A stretch of DNA of 18,302 nt from assembly GCA_002327335.1 (NCBI GenBank), contig DCVH01000009.1:1-18302 (forward strand), written 5' to 3'. The notes beneath the pieces were generated by a model that did not search any database, was not told where the DNA came from, and saw only the letters and a list, made by a program, of their open reading frames with translations. Below, piece after piece: positions 1 through 6,980 of this stretch. The translations under genes and the position numbers were made by a program. Each line of letters opens with the position of its first letter. Within the stretch, counting starts at the first letter, position 1. The DNA comes from Patescibacteria group bacterium UBA2193 (GTDB lineage: Bacteria; Patescibacteriota; Minisyncoccia; Moranbacterales; DUUL01).

Positions 1-549
1 GTGAAAGACGTGAATGAAGGAGAAAAAATGGAACTGGCTTTGATTGAAAATATTCAAAGACATAATTTGAATGTAATCGAGGAGGCACGAGCCTATAAAA
101 AAATGCAAGATTATTTTAATCTCAAACAAGATGATATTGCGAAAAGAGTTGGGAAAGCAAGGTCAACGGTGGCAAACACTTTGAGACTTTTGGATTTGCC
201 GGTTGAGATTCAAAGAGCAGTTATCGAAAATCGAATCACTGAAGGACATGCAAGAACAATTTTGTCGGTAGAAGATTCTCAAAAACAAATGGCACTTTTC
301 CAGTTGATTTTGAAAAATGAATTGAATGTTCGCCAAGCGGAAGACAAAGCGAGAGAAGTTTCGGTTTCTTCTCATCAGCGAATAATTAAAAACAAGGATC
401 CGGAAGTAGCAGAGAAAGAGTCTGTGCTTGAAACGACGCTAGGAACAAAGGTTCGCATCAAAGAATCAAGAGGCGGAGGACAAATTGTAGTTGATTTCTA
501 TTCAAAGGAGGAACTTTCAAGTCTTTTTAACAAGCTAATTTCAAAATAG
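1..549 (+). CDS. parB: ParB/Spo0J-family chromosome partitioning protein, 3' part
   Basis: ParB binds centromere-like parS sites near the origin and works with the ParA ATPase in chromosome segregation. The frame is open from base 1, so the N-terminal part of the ParB/Srx nuclease-like domain, including the CTP-binding arginine box, lies upstream of the window. Visible residues 1-20 carry the end of that domain with the family motif LIENIQR (14-20). Residues 41-67 form the helix-turn-helix (IAKRVGKARSTVANTLRLL). Residues 137-182 resemble the C-terminal dimerisation domain (ETTLGTKVRIKE, then IVVDFYSKEELSSLF). The GTG at base 1 is very unlikely to be the real start, since family members run to about 280-300 residues. 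The stop (TAG) overlaps the GTG start of the next gene by one base, which implies translational coupling. The family call is very secure; parS sites were not identified. Confidence 0.95.
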   Translation: MKDVNEGEKMELALIENIQRHNLNVIEEARAYKKMQDYFNLKQDDIAKRVGKARSTVANTLRLLDLPVEIQRAVIENRITEGHARTILSVEDSQKQMALFQLILKNELNVRQAEDKAREVSVSSHQRIIKNKDPEVAEKESVLETTLGTKVRIKESRGGGQIVVDFYSKEELSSLFNKLISK

Positions 550-737
550 TGGAAGTGCATATCCCGGAGCCGGAAGAGGGTTATAATTTTGATAAAATTA
601 AAAAAGAAAACCCCAAGACGCGGTGGCGACTTTTGTTTTTTCTTGTGATTCTTGCTGTGGTTGTTTCAGGCTTAGCAGTTAATGGTTTTAGTTTTGATTT
701 TAGTAATCATGTGGTTGAGGGAGAGAAGAGTTTTTAG
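549..737 (+). CDS. Small single-pass membrane protein, unknown function
   Basis: This 62-residue protein has a charged N-terminus (about residues 1-26, PEPEEGYNFDKIKKENPKTRWR), one hydrophobic helix (about 28-47, LLFFLVILAVVVSGLAV) and a short outer tail. The basic residues before the helix suggest a cytoplasmic N-terminus. I chose GTG at 549 because it overlaps the parB stop by one base (TAGTG) and no ATG lies nearby. The overlap makes it a likely co-translated partner of parB, but nothing in the protein points to a role in segregation. No family is recognised. The stop TAG is followed at once by TGA. It could be a lineage-specific membrane protein, or less likely a spurious frame. Confidence 0.6.
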   Translation: MEVHIPEPEEGYNFDKIKKENPKTRWRLLFFLVILAVVVSGLAVNGFSFDFSNHVVEGEKSF

Positions 738-739
738 TG

Positions 740-894
740 AGACAGGTTAAGTAATTTTTTTAAAAAATTCAGGAACCACTCCGCTCTCGATTTCGAGTGG
801 CGTCAATTGAACAGATAGTATTGTAATAAAGAATTATAACTTAATTTAGGTAGCTACGCCCTAAATTTTTGTAAAAAAATTACTCAACCTATCT
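740..894 (-). ncRNA. Candidate structured RNA with a very long closing stem
   Basis: Bases 740-761 and 873-894 form a 22-position inverted repeat with two mismatches. It continues inward after a small bulge with an 11-position helix (772 region with 861 region; AAAAATTTAGG against CCTGAATTTTT on the minus strand). All three imperfect positions are A-C on the + strand but G-U wobbles on the minus strand, so a minus-strand RNA would form a nearly continuous 33-pair helix. Inside it, GGCGT/ACGCC closes an AU-rich arm, and CCACTC/GAGTGG (776-781 with 795-800) forms a separate hairpin. That gives a three-way junction. The shape recalls 6S RNA, but no conserved 6S, tmRNA, RNase P or SRP sequence motif was recognised. 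No clear minus-strand promoter or terminator was seen. A decayed MITE-like DNA repeat is the alternative. Confidence 0.35.
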
Positions 895-985
895 TTAGAC
901 GCTATTTATTAAAAAATTGTTTACCCTGGCTCCGGTTTAGCACAAGGAAACATTGCAAATTAATTGTTAACAGAAATTTTATATC

Positions 986-1411
986 ATGAAAGAAATAATC
1001 ATTCATACTGATGGAGGTTCAAGGGGCAATCCAGGTCCGGCTGGATTGGGTGCAGTCGTTGAATATGGAGGAGAAAAAAAGGAGTATAGTGAATTTTTGG
1101 GAAATAAAAAAACAAACAATGAGGCGGAATATTCAGCGCTCATTTTGGCGCTAAAAAAAGCGAAGATTTTGGTGGGCAAAAAGGTTGCCAAAGGGTCTGA
1201 GGTAAAATGTTTTGCCGATTCAGAATTAATGGTGAAGCAACTAAATCATGAATACAAAATCCAAAACGAAGGAATCAAACCGTTATTTTTTGAGATTTGG
1301 AATCTGATGCTTGATTTCAAGAAAGTTGAAGTTTTTCACATCAGAAGAGAAGAAAATCAGCAAGCAGACAAGTTGGCAAACGAAGCCATGGACAAAGGGT
1401 TTAATTTTTAA
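986..1411 (+). CDS. rnhA: Ribonuclease HI
   Basis: RNase HI cuts the RNA strand of RNA-DNA hybrids, removing R-loops and primers in the cytoplasm. The 141-residue protein is a compact family member. It has the N-terminal TDGGSRGNPGPAG signature (residues 8-20) and all four catalytic acidic residues: Asp9, Glu48 (TNNEAEYSA), Asp78 (FADSELM) and Asp128 (NQQADKLAN). The last segment matches the family's usual handle-less C-terminus. ATG at 986 gives the standard start just before the first beta strand. No Shine-Dalgarno is visible upstream (AAATTTTATATC). It is separated from parB by a 248-base structured spacer and from manC by 254 bases, so it is probably its own transcription unit. I see no truncation or missing residue. 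The RNase HI call is secure; the exact subfamily is not. Confidence 0.95.
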   Translation: MKEIIIHTDGGSRGNPGPAGLGAVVEYGGEKKEYSEFLGNKKTNNEAEYSALILALKKAKILVGKKVAKGSEVKCFADSELMVKQLNHEYKIQNEGIKPLFFEIWNLMLDFKKVEVFHIRREENQQADKLANEAMDKGFNF

Positions 1412-1419
1412 TTTTGTAA

Positions 1420-1441
1420 ACCTGTCTACCGGCAGGCAGGT
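1420..1441. repeat. REP-like palindrome, GC-rich
   Basis: CCTGTCTACC followed directly by GGCAGGCAGG is a near-palindrome: eight Watson-Crick pairs, one T-G and one A-C. It lies nine bases after the RNase H stop, in an otherwise very AT-rich spacer. From memory, similar CCTGCC-type palindromes recur between genes in Parcubacteria-type genomes, but one copy in one window cannot show this. There is no T-run after it, so it is not a typical intrinsic terminator, though it could act as a 3' end stabiliser. Confidence 0.5.
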
Positions 1442-1499
1442 AATTTCTAAATTAAAATTTTTAAACAAAAAGATAAATTACAAATCAGAAATTATCTAG

Positions 1500-1526
1500 G
1501 CTTCGCCAGATCTCGCGAAGCGAGAC
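1500..1526. repeat. Nested palindrome with two mutually exclusive hairpins
   Basis: GCTTCGC (1500-1506) pairs with GCGAAGC (1515-1521) around an 8-base loop. Alternatively TCTCGC (1511-1516) pairs with GCGAGA (1520-1525) around a GAA triloop. The two folds share bases, so only one can form at a time. The element is a GC-rich island in a spacer that is nearly all A and T from 1531 to 1665, and it is probably an interspersed repeat rather than part of either flanking gene. No T-run follows. Confidence 0.5.
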
Positions 1527-1665
1527 AAATTCCAAACAAACCACAATGATTAAGATTGTAAATTAAAAAAATACAATTAAATTTAAAAAGAAGGACAAAT
1601 TTAGAAATTAAAAATTAGAGTTTATTTAAAAATTGTAAAAATTATAAAATTAAAAATTTAAAACC

Positions 1666-2742
1666 ATGCAAATAGTAATTTTAGCAGGAGGAGGAGGAAC
1701 GAGATTGTGGCCCCTCAGCAGGGGGAATGCTCCAAAACAATTTTGTAAATTAATTTCAGATAAGACAATGTTTGAAGAAACGATTGAACGTTTTGGAAAA
1801 TTTCCTCAAGAAAAAATTTTTATTGCAACAACAAAAGAACTGGAGGGGAATGTTAAGGACATTTTGCCAAAATTTCCTCAGGAGAATATTTTTATTGAAT
1901 CAGCCAGAAGAGACACTGCTCCGGCGATGGGATTTGCAGCAGCACAATTATTTCTGAAAAATCCGGATGAACCGATGGCATTCATTCCTTCCGATCACTA
2001 TATTGGACGAGTGGATAATTTTTTGAAGGCGATTGAAAAAGCGGAAGAAGTTATCAACGAAACGGGGAAGTTGGTGGATATTTCAATTTTTCCAACCAGC
2101 CCTAATACGGCGCTTGGATATACAAAAGTTGGGGAGAGAGTAATGGAAAAAGACGGGATTGAATTCTATCAATTTTTGGGACACACTGAAAAACCGGACT
2201 TTAAGACCGCTCAGCAGTATTTGGAAGAGGGCGGTTATCTTTGGCATGCCAATTATTATATGTGGACTCCACGGAAAATGTTGGAAGCCTATGCCAAACA
2301 TGCCCCGGAAATACATGAAAAATTGCAACAAATTATTGAGGCCTTGAAGGAAAATAGACAAGAGGAGGTTTCAAGGCTCTATGGTCAAATGGAAAAGATT
2401 TCAATTGACTATGCTATTATGGAAAAAATGGACAATGAAGACGTTCTGATTATTCAAGGAGAATTTGACTGGAAAGATATTGGAGCATGGGACACGCTTC
2501 ATGAAAACCTGATGACAAAAACTGACGAGCAACGAAATCTTGTAAGGGGAGAGCGATTGAATCTCGACACTTCCAATTGTGTGATTTATGGGAAAGACGG
2601 AAAACTTATCGCAACCGTTGGCGTGGATGATTTAGTAATCATTGATACGGAAGATGCACTTTTGGTCTGTCCAAAGTCTCGTGCCTCCGAAGTAAAAAAA
2701 ATTGTTGAAGAGCTCAAGGAGCGCGGAGGAAGGTATATCTAA
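1666..2742 (+). CDS. manC: Mannose-1-phosphate guanylyltransferase (GDP-mannose pyrophosphorylase)
   Basis: The enzyme joins GTP and mannose-1-phosphate to give GDP-mannose and pyrophosphate, supplying mannose for surface glycans. The nucleotidyltransferase signature runs from Leu6 to Phe26 (LAGGGGTRLWPLSR, then PKQF). Other family landmarks follow: SARRDTAPA near residue 80, FIPSDHYIG near 105, LGYTKVGE near 150, EKPD near 178, LWHANYYMWTP near 195 and FDWKDIGAWDTL near 268. The last 80 residues form the left-handed beta-helix part (SNCVIYGKDGKLIATVG). At 358 residues it is the short form without the phosphomannose isomerase domain found in bifunctional AlgA-type proteins. The start follows an AT-rich spacer; TATAAA at 1643-1648 could be a -10 box, but no good -35 is visible. 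The secreted protein downstream has its own promoter, so the two need not be co-transcribed. Confidence 0.93.
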   Translation: MQIVILAGGGGTRLWPLSRGNAPKQFCKLISDKTMFEETIERFGKFPQEKIFIATTKELEGNVKDILPKFPQENIFIESARRDTAPAMGFAAAQLFLKNPDEPMAFIPSDHYIGRVDNFLKAIEKAEEVINETGKLVDISIFPTSPNTALGYTKVGERVMEKDGIEFYQFLGHTEKPDFKTAQQYLEEGGYLWHANYYMWTPRKMLEAYAKHAPEIHEKLQQIIEALKENRQEEVSRLYGQMEKISIDYAIMEKMDNEDVLIIQGEFDWKDIGAWDTLHENLMTKTDEQRNLVRGERLNLDTSNCVIYGKDGKLIATVGVDDLVIIDTEDALLVCPKSRASEVKKIVEELKERGGRYI

Positions 2743-2767
2743 TTGTTGATAATTCGAGCAATTCATT

Positions 2768-2795
2768 TTGACATTTTGTCTAAAAGTTTTATAAT
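2768..2795 (+). promoter_or_regulatory. Sigma70-type promoter for the secreted protein operon
   Basis: TTGACA (2768-2773) and TATAAT (2790-2795) both match consensus fully, with a 16-base spacer. Transcription should begin near 2801-2804. That places the first in-frame ATG (2804) at the very 5' end and favours the ATG at 2828 as the working start, unless the message is leaderless. Confidence 0.8.
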
Positions 2796-2803
2796 AATAG
2801 CAA

Positions 2804-4846
2804 ATGATTCAAAATAAAAATAAAAAAATGAAGAATAAGAATTTTTGGCTAGGGGTTTTATTTCTCGGGGTAGTGTTAACATTAAGCTTGAATGTAAAGC
2901 AGATTCAGGCAATTTGCACTGATACGGATGGTGGCAATCTTCCTTATACTCAAGGAACTACCACTACTACTTATGCTAGTGCTCCTACGACTGTAGATAA
3001 CGATACCTGTTCGGGAAACAACCTAACTGAATATTATTGTAATGGCAGTGCGCGTGCTTATCAAAATTATACCTGCCCTTGTAATAGTGGTAAGTGCGTT
3101 GAATGTAATGTGGCCTCAGATTGTGCCAGTGTTCCACAGTGCAAAGTTGCATCTTGTTCCTCGTCGAATACTTGTTCATATACAAACGCTACCAATGGTA
3201 CGGATTGTGCGACTGGCACATGCCAAAATGGGTTATGTGTTAGTGCTCCAAGCTGTACGGGTTATAGTTTTAATTTAAACTCTGGCGGATCGCGAACAGC
3301 TACTGTTACAACGGACGGCACGACGAACAGGTGGAGTGCTGTCTGTACTAAGTTTAGTTGTAGTGATTGGAGTTGTTCTTATAACTCTTCATCTTATACT
3401 CAGAATTACTCGGCAGTATCTTTTTCGGGTTCGTCATTTAGTTCTCAATCAATGGATTTTACTAATAATTCAGGTGCAACCCAAAAGAGAATTTGTTCTT
3501 TTTCGGTTTGGAACAGTGCTACGCCTACTAATATAGGAACGTGTAGCGGAACAGACACTGTTTGTAGCACGGGTTATACTTGGAATGGTAGCAGTTGTGT
3601 TAGTGCCACTCCTCTTCCTACTGCTCCAACTGTCACTTTCACTAAAACCAGTCCAATCACCCTTGGTAATCCAACCACTTTAGGATGGACTGTTACTGGT
3701 AGTGCTGATTCTTGCACCGCCAGCACAACATCGTCTAACGCAGGAACTTGGACTGGATCAAAGTTGCATGTCAACGGGCAAGCATACACTGAAAATGTCT
3801 TCCCAACTACCCCCGGAACTAAAACTTACAAACTATCCTGTTCCAATGCCGGAGGCACTACAGAGAAAACAGTGGATGTGGTGGTTAATGCTGTTTGTAC
3901 TGGTACGATCCCTTCAGGCTCAACGATGTGTTCTGGTGATGACGTGGGATTAATATCTAATTTAGATTGGCAATATGCGGGAGCTTATTCGTCTAATTGT
4001 GATGATACTAGAAAATGTCAGTATTATAATATTGCTCCAGTTGGTAATTTTGGCAGCTTGACTTGCAATAATGGGAATTTAAGTGTTTATGGTTGGGCGT
4101 ATGATGGAGATGACTCTTCGGCAAGTATAGATGTCCATTTTTATAGAGGATCCACTATTATTTCGGGTAATCTCTTAAAAGCTTGTAAGGCTAATATCTC
4201 AAGACCAGACGTGAACGCCACCTATGGAATTACTGGTAATCACGGTTTCGATTGCATCGTTGCCAGTGGTTTAGCTGCGGGAGATTATACTGTTTCAGCT
4301 TGGGCAATAAATATTGGAACTGGAGCTAATCCTAAAATAGGAGAGAGGTCGGTTACCTGCATGCCTCCCTCTGCTTCATCGCTTTCTTTTTCTGCTTCTC
4401 CTCTTAATGTTGATTCTGGCGGATTTACGGTGTTGTCTTGGACTGCTTCCAATATGATAACTTGCAATGCATCTGGTGATTGGGTGGGAATTAAACCGTT
4501 CGGACTCCCTTATAGTGAGACAATGTTAAATTTAACAGAAAATAAAAGTTACACCCTGACTTGTGATGGTCTTGATGGTTTTACTCACTCTAAGACTGTT
4601 AATGTTGCTGTTAATGTTCCTCCTCCTGTTACATATAATTGTTCACCAAGCAGTAAGGCTGTTGCTTGCGTTGGAAAATGTGGTGAGCCGCCAGTGGAGA
4701 GTTATTGTTACGGTTCTGATTTAGTTAAATATGACGATGAAAAACTTTGTAACGATCCTGGTGGTTGCCCAGCTTTTCTATGTGATGCATGTCCGACAAC
4801 TCCAAATTCTTCAGGTGTCACCAACTGGAAAGAAATAAACCCTTAA
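2804..4846 (+). CDS. Secreted Cys-rich protein with Ig-like domains
   Basis: Probably a cell-surface or released protein; its function is unknown. Numbering uses the longest frame (680 residues), but Met9 at 2828 is the likelier start given the promoter. Residues 13-36 are a signal peptide ending near QIQA. Residues 38-100 form a Cys-rich module (CTDTDGGNLPYTQG, then LTEYYCNGS). Residues 100-146 are an EGF-like knot with CxxxSDC and CQNGLC motifs. Ig-like domains lie at about 275-362 (LGWTVTGSADSCTAS, TYKLSC) and 525-605 (VLSWTASNMITCNAS, SYTLTC). They share a layout, so look like duplicates. Between them, 411-519 holds a GWAYDGDD...HGF beta-sandwich module. The end (606-680) is again Cys-rich, with no membrane anchor or sortase motif. 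I count about 42 cysteines after the signal peptide, so export and disulfide formation are expected. Likely co-transcribed with the gene 35 bases downstream. Confidence 0.8.
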   Translation: MIQNKNKKMKNKNFWLGVLFLGVVLTLSLNVKQIQAICTDTDGGNLPYTQGTTTTTYASAPTTVDNDTCSGNNLTEYYCNGSARAYQNYTCPCNSGKCVECNVASDCASVPQCKVASCSSSNTCSYTNATNGTDCATGTCQNGLCVSAPSCTGYSFNLNSGGSRTATVTTDGTTNRWSAVCTKFSCSDWSCSYNSSSYTQNYSAVSFSGSSFSSQSMDFTNNSGATQKRICSFSVWNSATPTNIGTCSGTDTVCSTGYTWNGSSCVSATPLPTAPTVTFTKTSPITLGNPTTLGWTVTGSADSCTASTTSSNAGTWTGSKLHVNGQAYTENVFPTTPGTKTYKLSCSNAGGTTEKTVDVVVNAVCTGTIPSGSTMCSGDDVGLISNLDWQYAGAYSSNCDDTRKCQYYNIAPVGNFGSLTCNNGNLSVYGWAYDGDDSSASIDVHFYRGSTIISGNLLKACKANISRPDVNATYGITGNHGFDCIVASGLAAGDYTVSAWAINIGTGANPKIGERSVTCMPPSASSLSFSASPLNVDSGGFTVLSWTASNMITCNASGDWVGIKPFGLPYSETMLNLTENKSYTLTCDGLDGFTHSKTVNVAVNVPPPVTYNCSPSSKAVACVGKCGEPPVESYCYGSDLVKYDDEKLCNDPGGCPAFLCDACPTTPNSSGVTNWKEINP

Positions 4847-4881
4847 ATACAAATTTAAATAGATAATTAAAAACTAAAAAA

Positions 4882-5355
4882 ATGGAAAATAGTAAAAAAG
4901 TAGTCGTATCAGTCTTAATTGTTGCAGTTGTTGTCGTTTTGATTGTCGTTGCGATGATGATATTCGGCAAGAAAAATAAACAAGAAGTTCCAGTTTCAAA
5001 TCCTCAATCAATTTCAACAGAAGAGAAGGCTTCAATTAAAAAAGAAGCTGAAGAGACAGAAGATGTAAGCTTCACTCCTTTAACCGAAGAAAAAAAAGCG
5101 GAGCTCGCTGTGATTGCAAATGTTTCAGGAAAAGTTCTTTCCGTGAGTGCTGAAAATGTTAAACTATCAACAACCGAAGGAGAAAAAACACTGAAAGTTC
5201 CGGAGGAAGGAGCATCTTTTGTGAGTCAAACCAAACAAGAAAATGGAAGTATTATGATCGAAGAAATTGGAGTACTGAAAGTTCCTGTAAATGCAGAAGT
5301 TGACGTTCAGTATAACAGTGCGACTAACGAAATAATGCTGTTGGCAGTCAAATAG
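4882..5355 (+). CDS. Membrane-anchored protein with a DUF5666-like beta domain
   Basis: This 157-residue protein has one N-terminal membrane helix (about residues 7-28, rich in Val, Leu and Ile) preceded by lysines, so the rest should face outward. Residues 32-75 are a charged linker rich in Glu, Lys and Ser. Residues 76-157 look like a small all-beta domain: VIANVSGKVLSVSAENVKL, a turn with EGEKTLKV, then a final VDVQYNSATNEIMLLAV strand. That layout resembles small beta domains of the DUF5666 type, an assignment made on pattern alone. It lies 35 bases after the secreted Cys-rich protein and just before a strong terminator, so the two form one operon; it could be an accessory factor for that protein. 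It has no cysteines. No specific function can be given. Confidence 0.7.
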   Translation: MENSKKVVVSVLIVAVVVVLIVVAMMIFGKKNKQEVPVSNPQSISTEEKASIKKEAEETEDVSFTPLTEEKKAELAVIANVSGKVLSVSAENVKLSTTEGEKTLKVPEEGASFVSQTKQENGSIMIEEIGVLKVPVNAEVDVQYNSATNEIMLLAVK

Positions 5356-5382
5356 ATTTTGCTTTTAATATTTATCTGTCTA

Positions 5383-5422
5383 AATCCTCGTATTCTTTTT
5401 TGGGAATACGAGGATTGTTTTT
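5383..5422 (+). terminator. Strong intrinsic terminator
   Basis: AATCCTCGTATTC (5383-5395) and GAATACGAGGATT (5404-5416) form a perfect 13-pair stem with an 8-base loop, followed by GTTTTTGT (T-run 5418-5422). It closes the secreted protein operon 27 bases after the stop of the 157-residue gene. Confidence 0.88.
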
Positions 5423-5428
5423 GTATCT

Positions 5429-5457
5429 TTGACAGCGTCTTGTCTTTCGGCTAAGAT
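5429..5457 (+). promoter_or_regulatory. Promoter for the thioredoxin-fold gene
   Basis: TTGACA (5429-5434), a 17-base spacer and TAAGAT (5452-5457, four of six matches) lie just after the terminator. A start near 5464 leaves a leader of about 55 bases before the ATG at 5519. The terminator-promoter pairing makes this a separate transcription unit. Confidence 0.6.
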
Positions 5458-5518
5458 AAACAAGTGGAGTTTCTAATTAAATTTGGTTCGATAAAAAATA
5501 AATATTCAAGTAAAATTA

Positions 5519-6493
5519 ATGAAAAAAAATATTATTTCTTTTGTGGTAATCGTTGTTGCATTGATTGCAATTGTTTATGTTGTTAAAAATCCTGATTTTG
5601 ATATTAAGAAACTTTTGGCTACAGAGCTGGGTCAAAAAAAAGCGGTAACGAAAAATTTAACGGCTGAAGAAGTCAAAGGGAAGGCGAGTGATTTTATTGC
5701 CAAAAACATGGTTAAGCCGGGGACGGAATTTGATATCACCGAGGTCTCAGAGGAGTTTGGTTTATATAAATTACAACTTGATGTTAGTGGGCAAGCCGTT
5801 ACTGCTTATATAACCAAGGATGGAAAAACTTTCTTCCCAACAGTGCTTGATGTTGTTGATTCCGAGAAAGCAAATGAAGCGGGGCAGGATGAAGTTCAGG
5901 CAAAAGATTTGGAAATTCCCAAAACAGATAAGCCCCAAATTGATTTGTTCGTGATGAGTTTCTGTCCTTTTGGAAATAAAGCGGAAGACACTTTGAAATC
6001 GGCGTATAATTTGTTGAAAGACAAGGCCACTTTTAATTTTCACTATATTGTTAGTTCCAAGGGAGACGCCATTCAGTCCTTGCACGGTGAAAAAGAGGTG
6101 GTTCAAAACGAAAGAGAGGCTTGTGTTTTACGGGATTATGGGAAAGGCAAGTGGATTGACTTCGTGACGTATGTGAACACTAATTGTGGAAGTGATGGAA
6201 CATGCTGGGAAGCTGGAGCGAAGAATTTGGGGCTTAATGTTTCGAAGATAAGTTCTTGTGTGACGGCAGACGGAACAGGTTTGATGAAAAAGGACGAAAA
6301 AATTTCTTCTGATGCTGGAGCGAGCGGTTCGCCAACAATGATAATTAACGGCGTTGAAACGAAATCAGTTTATCAGTATGGAAATTCGGAAGCATATAAG
6401 CAAGCAATTTGCTCTGCGTTTAACGATGCTCCGACTGAGTGTTCCGAAACACTAGAGGCCACAGCTACAACGGCTGGAGGAAGTTGCAATTAG
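5519..6493 (+). CDS. Membrane-anchored thioredoxin-fold (GILT/DsbA-like) protein with CPFG active site
   Basis: Likely a thiol-redox protein on the outer face of the membrane. Residues 3-22 are a membrane helix. Residues 46-112 form an N-terminal alpha/beta domain (LTAEEVKGKASDFI, then GLYKLQLDV and YITKDGKTFFP). From about 139 comes a thioredoxin fold: IDLFVMSF leads to Cys149-Pro-Phe-Gly152, and Ser271-Pro272 supplies the cis-proline loop (GASGSPTMIING). The motif is CPFG instead of the CxxC of DsbA, so the resolving cysteine is missing there. Seven more cysteines (202, 223, 229, 247, 298, 308, 323) could form structural or relay disulfides. The LHGEKEVVQNEREAC segment and late cysteines recall GILT-related proteins in archaea and CPR. 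It has its own promoter, and the neighbouring secreted Cys-rich protein is an obvious possible substrate. Reductase, isomerase or scaffold roles are all open. Confidence 0.8.
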   Translation: MKKNIISFVVIVVALIAIVYVVKNPDFDIKKLLATELGQKKAVTKNLTAEEVKGKASDFIAKNMVKPGTEFDITEVSEEFGLYKLQLDVSGQAVTAYITKDGKTFFPTVLDVVDSEKANEAGQDEVQAKDLEIPKTDKPQIDLFVMSFCPFGNKAEDTLKSAYNLLKDKATFNFHYIVSSKGDAIQSLHGEKEVVQNEREACVLRDYGKGKWIDFVTYVNTNCGSDGTCWEAGAKNLGLNVSKISSCVTADGTGLMKKDEKISSDAGASGSPTMIINGVETKSVYQYGNSEAYKQAICSAFNDAPTECSETLEATATTAGGSCN

Positions 6494-6544
6494 AAGCCTA
6501 ACGATCATTTTTAATTGTTGAAGCTGTTAATTGCGGATTAATTC

Positions 6545-6573
6545 TTGACATCTTCATTTTTTTTTGCAATACT
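6545..6573 (+). promoter_or_regulatory. Promoter for L21
   Basis: TTGACA (6545-6550), a 17-base spacer and AATACT (6568-6573, four of six matches) preceded by TG, an extended -10 arrangement. The predicted start near 6580 gives a leader of about 30 bases. Confidence 0.55.
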
Positions 6574-6609
6574 GAACAAAGTTTTTAAGTAAGAATAAAA
6601 GTTATATTT

Positions 6610-6918
6610 ATGCTAGCTATTATAAGAACCGGAGGAAAGCAATATCGAGTTAATGAAGGTGACAAAATTGTCATCGAGAAAATTGATGGAATTGCCGAAG
6701 ATAAAGTTTCTTTTGAAGAAGTTTTGTTGTTTGATGACGGGAAGGAAGTGAAGATTGGAGCACCGATTGTTGAGGGAGTTAAAGTGGAAGGAAGAATCGT
6801 TTCACAGAAAAAGGATAAAAAGAAGAAGATTGTGAGACACAAGGCTAAAAAACGACAATTGACAAAGAAGGGGCACCGACAAGATATTACAGAAGTTGAA
6901 ATTACGAAGATTTCATAG
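6610..6918 (+). CDS. rplU: 50S ribosomal protein L21 (bL21)
   Basis: bL21 binds 23S rRNA on the large subunit. The 102-residue protein has the usual length. It shows the N-terminal IIRTGGKQYRVNEGDKI signature (residues 4-20), the central VEGVKVEGRIV strand and the C-terminal KKGHRQDITEVEITKI, equivalent to the RKQGHRQ-type RNA-binding loop of the family. In most bacteria rplU is followed by rpmA (L27); here it sits alone between a thiol-redox gene and the S10 cluster, with no L27 in the window. It has its own promoter and a weak terminator that overlaps the S10 promoter, so it appears to be a one-gene unit just before the main cluster. No Shine-Dalgarno is seen before the ATG (AAGTTATATTT). 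Confidence 0.95.
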   Translation: MLAIIRTGGKQYRVNEGDKIVIEKIDGIAEDKVSFEEVLLFDDGKEVKIGAPIVEGVKVEGRIVSQKKDKKKKIVRHKAKKRQLTKKGHRQDITEVEITKIS

Positions 6919-6925
6919 CAACAAT

Positions 6926-6964
6926 AATAAAAAGTTTTGCGAAGGCTTGACTTTTTATTTTTTT
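6926..6964 (+). terminator. Weak AT-rich terminator after L21, overlapping the S10 promoter
   Basis: AATAAAAAGT (6926-6935) pairs with ACTTTTTATT (6950-6959) around a 14-base loop, with seven Ts at 6958-6964. The stem has only one G-C pair, so efficiency may be low. Its 3' arm contains part of the -35 box (6947-6952) of the next promoter. Confidence 0.5.
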
Positions 6965-6974
6965 GACATATAAT
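6947..6974 (+). promoter_or_regulatory. Main promoter of the S10-spc cluster
   Basis: TTGACT (6947-6952, five of six), a 16-base spacer and a full-consensus TATAAT (6969-6974). Transcription should start near 6981. No other comparably good promoter was noticed between here and secY, so the whole ribosomal cluster may depend on it. Confidence 0.8.
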
Positions 6975-6980
6975 AGCAAG

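Noticed and set aside
738..1411. A retron-like arrangement: structured RNA next to an RNase H gene
   Set aside because: There is no reverse transcriptase, and the RNase H is a complete housekeeping type with all four catalytic acids.
1311..1499. A 62-codon frame overlapping the 3' end of RNase HI
   Set aside because: It lies in another frame over a clear gene, runs into repeat-like spacer and has no recognisable protein features.
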